DNA of 7,868 nucleotides, taken from contig CBDURC010000146.1 in NCBI GenBank assembly GCA_965369635.1, positions 1 to 7,868 on the forward strand. The letters are read 5' to 3'. The DNA is from UBA3071 sp965369635. GTDB lineage: Bacteria; Chloroflexota; Anaerolineae; UBA3071. Positions 5,178 to 7,868 of the stretch are shown one piece after another; the stretch's first letter is position 1, and the number at the start of each line of letters is the position of its first letter. The notes beneath the pieces were generated by a model, which worked only from the letters and a program-made list of their open reading frames with translations, did no database searches and was not told where the DNA came from. Made by a program: the position numbers and the translations under genes.

Positions 5178-5631
5178 GAACTGTACCCGCTGCGGCTTGT
5201 GCAGGGAGGTCTGCCTGGCTGAGAAACTGGGTGGGCGAACCATCACCTCCCTGTTGAGCGGCGGTGACGAGTACTCCGCTTGGCTTTGCTCTTGCTGCCA
5301 ACTTTGTCAAGAGGTCTGCCCGGAGGGCGTGGACATCCACCAGGTGATGATGTGCGAGAGGCGCCTGGAGCCGGCCCCGGAACCGCACCGTCGAAGCTTC
5401 GAGAACGTGTTGCGCTACGGCTACGCCTTCCCCATCACGGAGGACATCAATGCTATGCGTTCCGCTCATGGCCTGGATCCGGTGGAGCTCATCTCCGCTG
5501 AGCGGGTGAGGCTGTTGCTGCATTGTTCGCAGAGTAGTCAGCGAAAGAGCGGAACCAGCGGAAGGGCAACTAATAATCACCAGGAGACGAAGACGCTAAT
5601 CCCCCACTCAGTGTCAGGGCAAGCCAAGTAG
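5170..5631 (+). CDS. hdrC: HdrC-like iron-sulfur protein 2
   Basis: A 153-residue HdrC-type protein with two cluster motifs: Cys5-x2-Cys8-x2-Cys11-x3-Cys15 and Cys40-x2-Cys43-x2-Cys46-x3-Cys50-Pro. The usual Pro after the fourth cysteine is Leu in the first motif; ligands are intact. ATG 5170 overlaps the hdrB2 stop and has GGGGCGAG (5156-5163) six bases upstream; an in-frame TTG at 5143 lacks support. It is shorter than HdrC1. Recognisable sequence ends near Leu118; the last 35 or so residues are rich in Ser, Gln, Thr and Gly and are encoded partly by a repeat-like stretch, so the original C-terminus may have been lost and replaced by read-through of intergenic DNA. Predicted to pass electrons to or from HdrB2. 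Confidence 0.87.
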   Translation: MIENCTRCGLCREVCLAEKLGGRTITSLLSGGDEYSAWLCSCCQLCQEVCPEGVDIHQVMMCERRLEPAPEPHRRSFENVLRYGYAFPITEDINAMRSAHGLDPVELISAERVRLLLHCSQSSQRKSGTSGRATNNHQETKTLIPHSVSGQAK

Positions 5632-5666
5632 TCCGTGGCCCTTGGCGTCTTTGTGCCTTTGTGGTG
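5578..5666. repeat. Imperfect palindrome covering the hdrC2 3' end
   Basis: CACCA...AAGACGC (5578-5596) is roughly complementary to the stretch GCGTCTTTGTGCCTTTGTGG plus TG (5645-5666). AGACGC/GCGTCT and CACC/GGTG pair exactly; the middle pairs only in part. The right arm, read on the other strand (CACCACAAAGGCACAAAG...), is of a type I recall as a common dispersed intergenic repeat. The left arm lies within the hdrC2 frame and the right arm in the spacer. Confidence 0.4.
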
Positions 5667-5689
5667 AGTAGCTCTGGATCAGGAGTACA

Positions 5690-5712
5690 GCTCCCTCACA
5701 TCAAGGGGGAGC
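5690..5712 (+). terminator. Weak terminator-like hairpin after hdrC2
   Basis: GCTCCC (5690-5695) pairs with GGGAGC (5707-5712) over an 11-base loop. The downstream sequence is T-rich (TTTCCATTCTTTCCGCTTTT) but the run does not start directly at the stem, so termination would be inefficient or Rho-assisted. It lies between the hdr genes and the membrane protease gene, where a transcription boundary would be expected. The rest of the 154-bp spacer shows no gene. Confidence 0.3.
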
Positions 5713-5785
5713 ACTGCTGTTTCCATTCTTTCCGCTTTTCTGCTGACAAGGTGTCTTTGCCCCGTAGTCTTTGAGGAAACGGATC

Positions 5786-7021
5786 ATGCGCAAACCGCTG
5801 CAGGTGTTGGCGGTCATTGGAGGCCTGAGCGTGGCAGTGTTGGGCTTGATCACCGGCCTGTTCTTGGCGGTGTTGCCCTGGCTGGGGTTGGAAGGCGACA
5901 CGGGAAGAGTGCCCGGCTTCGTTGTGGCCGTGGCCTTTGTCGCTCTGGGATGTGGATTGGGGCTGCCCCTGGCCGCGACGGCCCTCCAGTCGTTGAGCGG
6001 CAAGCCCTCTCGGCCTCTGCGCTGGCCTCGCTTCTGGTTGCTGGCTCTTCTTTTCCTGCTGGTTGTGGCTATAGGACAGGTCGTTCTCTCCTACGCCCCC
6101 CTGCCCTGGCTTTTCTTCCCCTACTTCTATGTCCTCGGCATCGTACTGCCCGTGATTGCCGTGTTGAGCCTTGTGGGACGCCGTCTGGCTCGCGGTGGAC
6201 TGGTGACCAACTGGCGGGAGGTGCTGGCACAGGTGGTGAGCGGTGCTTTCTTGGGTACGGCAGCCGCCTTCGCCTTGGAAATCGGCCTGTTCTTCGTCTT
6301 GGGCCTGGTCGCCGTGGTTCTCTTGGCCCTGACACCCGGTGGCTTCGAACAGTTGCAGACGTTTTTCGCTGAGCCTCAACTGGCAGAAGGGTTCCCAGAT
6401 CTCAGCCAGTTGCAGCCGTTGCTCCGTTCACCATGGCTGATTGGCCTGGTGCTTTTCGGGATGGCTGTGGTTGCCCCGGCCATCGAGGAAGCGGTGAAAA
6501 CGCTTGGCGTGCTGCTGATGAGCTACCGGCGGCCGAGCCAGGCGCGGGCCTTCCTCTGGGGAGTGGCAGGAGGCGCTGGCTTTGCCCTGGTCGAGGGGCT
6601 GCTGAATGGCGCACTGGTGCTGGCCGAGCGACAGATGTGGGCATTCTCCGTCGTCTCCCGGGCGGGGACGGTCGTCATCCATTGCCTGGCAGGTGGACTG
6701 GTGGGGTTGGGCTGGCAGGCGTTGTTCAGCGGGCGCCGCCTCTGGCGTGGACTGGGTTACTACGTCGTGGCTGTAGCGATGCACGGGCTGTGGAACGCGC
6801 TAGTGGTAGGTATGGCCTTCGCCGGGCTGCTGACCTCAGAGGGCGCGGTAGACGACGTGATGGGGGTGGGTGCTTTGGATGTTGCCTTGGTGGGCTTCGT
6901 GTTGCTGGCCGTGCTGGTGGCGCAGTTTCTGCTGCTCCTTTACCTCTCTCAGCGACTGGCGAGGACTCTGCCTTCGCCCGTCGTCCCAGAGGGCGCTGGT
7001 TCCCCCGACGCAGGCCCATGA
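5786..7021 (+). CDS. PrsW-family intramembrane protease-like protein
   Basis: A 411-residue, strongly hydrophobic protein with roughly ten candidate membrane segments. The C-terminal half carries the PrsW/CAAX-protease-like signatures: Glu234-Glu235-x2-Lys238 (AIEEAVKTLG), GFALVEG with Glu270, His299 in VIHCLAGG, and His333 in MHGLWNA (333-337). In Bacillus, PrsW cuts the anti-sigma factor RsiW; in this phylum substrates are unknown, and no sigma/anti-sigma pair is in view. Residues 1-180 form an extra membrane region of about five helices with no motif I recognise. ATG 5786 was chosen because GAGGAAA (5773-5779) is well spaced; TTG 5771 is in frame but unsupported. Its stop overlaps a tiny ORF leading to the activator gene, so the three are probably one transcript. 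Membership is clear; proteolytic activity is inferred. Confidence 0.8.
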   Translation: MRKPLQVLAVIGGLSVAVLGLITGLFLAVLPWLGLEGDTGRVPGFVVAVAFVALGCGLGLPLAATALQSLSGKPSRPLRWPRFWLLALLFLLVVAIGQVVLSYAPLPWLFFPYFYVLGIVLPVIAVLSLVGRRLARGGLVTNWREVLAQVVSGAFLGTAAAFALEIGLFFVLGLVAVVLLALTPGGFEQLQTFFAEPQLAEGFPDLSQLQPLLRSPWLIGLVLFGMAVVAPAIEEAVKTLGVLLMSYRRPSQARAFLWGVAGGAGFALVEGLLNGALVLAERQMWAFSVVSRAGTVVIHCLAGGLVGLGWQALFSGRRLWRGLGYYVVAVAMHGLWNALVVGMAFAGLLTSEGAVDDVMGVGALDVALVGFVLLAVLVAQFLLLLYLSQRLARTLPSPVVPEGAGSPDAGP

Positions 7022-7089
7022 CCCAGTACATCATCATCGCCTATGACGTGGACACGGGCGGCAACAAGGCTGTGCTGAAGGAGAGATAA
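7018..7089 (+). CDS. 23-codon ORF resembling an ASKHA-kinase N-terminus
   Basis: ATG 7018 overlaps the protease stop (ATGA), and the TAA (7087-7089) overlaps the activator ATG (TAATG). The peptide, MTQYIIIAYDVDTGGNKAVL followed by KER, looks like the first beta-hairpin of FGGY-type sugar kinases or related ASKHA ATPases, where a DxGTxxxK loop binds phosphate; the next gene begins with the same kind of motif (DVGAITAKA). It may be a real translational-coupling mini-ORF, or the stub of a lost kinase or duplicated activator. Its 3' end carries the GGAG (7080-7083) that serves the next gene. Confidence 0.4.
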   Translation: MTQYIIIAYDVDTGGNKAVLKER

Positions 7090-7856
7090 TGCATTACGCC
7101 GGTGTAGATGTAGGAGCCATCACGGCCAAGGCAGCCCTCCTCGACGACAACGAGTTGGTGGCTTCGGCGGTCATCGCTGCCGGGTACAACCGCGTCGAGG
7201 CGGCCCGTGAGGTTCTGGCTCAGGCGTTGCAGCAAGTGGGGCTGGCGCGAGAGGACATTGCCCGTCTGGTGGCCACCGGCTACGGCCGCGTGCAAGTGCC
7301 CAACGCCGACCGCATGGTCACCGAGATCACCTGCCACGGGCGTGGAGCGCACTGGCTCTGCCCCGATGTGCGTACGGTCATTGACATCGGCGGACAGGAC
7401 TCCAAGGGAATCGCCGTCAATGGTGTGGGCAAAGTGGTGGACTTCGTGATGAATGACAAGTGCGCCGCTGGCACCGGACGGTTCCTGGAAGTCATGGCGC
7501 ATGCACTGGAGGAGGACCTGGCCCGCTTCGCCGAGCTGTCGCTGAGCGCTCAGCGCCGCGTGGCTATCAGCAGCACGTGCACTGTCTTTGCCGAATCTGA
7601 GGTGGTGACCCACATTGCTGCTGGCGCGCCAAAGGCGGCCATCATCGCCGGCATTCATGAAGCCATCGCTGCTCGCGTCGCTAGCATGGTGAGCCGCGTC
7701 CCTGTGCGTGAGGTGGTGATGCTCACCGGCGGCGTGGCCCGCAACGGAGGCGTGGCGCGGATGCTGGAGCAGAAGCTGAAGCGCACCATCCTGGTGCTGC
7801 CTGAAGCACAGATCACGGGAGCGATTGGCGCGGCGCTCTTTGCACGCGATGGGTAG
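7089..7856 (+). CDS. hgdC: Activator ATPase of 2-hydroxyacyl-CoA dehydratase (BcrAD/BadFG family)
   Basis: A 255-residue protein of full family length. HgdC-type activators are homodimers that hold one [4Fe-4S] cluster between subunits and use ATP hydrolysis to inject an electron into the dehydratase. The phosphate-binding loop DVGAITAKA (7-15), GYGRVQ (64-69), VIDIGGQDSKGI (97-108), MNDKCAAGTGRF (121-132), SSTCTVFAESEV (161-172) and GGVARN (214-219) are all present. Cys125 and Cys164 are in the places of the two cluster ligands known in Acidaminococcus HgdC. Start ATG 7089 has GGAG (7080-7083) five bases upstream. Dehydratase subunits are not in the window and may follow beyond 7868. Benzoyl-CoA reductase-type or other double-cubane partners are equally possible. 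Family assignment is firm; the partner is unknown. Confidence 0.9.
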   Translation: MHYAGVDVGAITAKAALLDDNELVASAVIAAGYNRVEAAREVLAQALQQVGLAREDIARLVATGYGRVQVPNADRMVTEITCHGRGAHWLCPDVRTVIDIGGQDSKGIAVNGVGKVVDFVMNDKCAAGTGRFLEVMAHALEEDLARFAELSLSAQRRVAISSTCTVFAESEVVTHIAAGAPKAAIIAGIHEAIAARVASMVSRVPVREVVMLTGGVARNGGVARMLEQKLKRTILVLPEAQITGAIGAALFARDG

Positions 7857-7868
7857 GTTGGGAATTGG

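Noticed and set aside
5696..6379. A 227-codon Gln/His-rich open frame on the minus strand
   Set aside because: It is the complement of Leu/Val/Ala-rich membrane-helix codons of the PrsW-like gene; the composition is explained by that.
7018..7089. Cas2-like start in the mini-ORF (YIIIAYDVDT)
   Set aside because: The phosphate-loop spacing DxxTGGNKAVL suits ASKHA kinases better, and there is no CRISPR context.

Overview
The window reads as a bacterial chromosome segment of high G+C. Every intact gene is on the + strand. The gene mix (Hdr-like iron-sulfur proteins, a GcvH-like lipoyl carrier, a lipoate ligase, an R-2-hydroxyacyl-CoA dehydratase activator, a PrsW-type membrane protease and a remnant resembling heme O synthase CtaB) and the many GGAC/GTCC-cored palindromes between genes would fit Chloroflexota (for example Anaerolineae). 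This is an inference from composition and gene content; no marker gene is present to prove it.

Layout. 1-45: the last codons of an unidentified upstream gene. 63-91: a near-consensus sigma70-type promoter. 167-601: a GcvH-family lipoyl carrier. 602-902: a gene-free, palindrome-rich spacer. 903-2359: hdrC1-hdrB1, overlapping. 2386-2911: a graveyard holding a broken lipoate-ligase gene (stop codon at a position where the intact neighbour has Cys, then a frame change), an 11-bp tandem duplication, a 10-bp inverted repeat and a CtaB-like N-terminal remnant. 2912-3949: an intact two-domain lipoate ligase. 3950-4319: a second gene-free, repeat-packed spacer ending in a 103-bp nested palindrome. 4320-5631: hdrB2-hdrC2, overlapping and in the opposite gene order to the first pair. 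5632-5785: a spacer with an imperfect palindrome and a terminator-like hairpin. 5786-7856: a PrsW-like protease, a 23-codon ORF and a 2-hydroxyacyl-CoA dehydratase activator, all coupled by stop/start overlaps.

How it may work. The first five intact genes look like one functional module. The carrier would be lipoylated on Lys68 by the adjacent ligase, and the dithiol/disulfide of the lipoyl arm would be the substrate or carrier for two HdrBC units. All expected cysteines for two non-cubane clusters per HdrB and two cubane clusters per HdrC are present. This resembles the sulfur-oxidising sHdr-LbpA system with its dedicated lipoate ligase. However, no flavin subunit (HdrA), sulfur-transfer protein or radical SAM lipoyl synthase lies inside the window, and the mirrored C1B1...B2C2 order differs from the usual sHdr order as I know it. 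The physiological substrate is therefore open. The PrsW/activator group is probably a separate transcription unit; the activator would use ATP to drive low-potential electron transfer to a 2-hydroxyacyl-CoA dehydratase or benzoyl-CoA-reductase-type partner encoded downstream.
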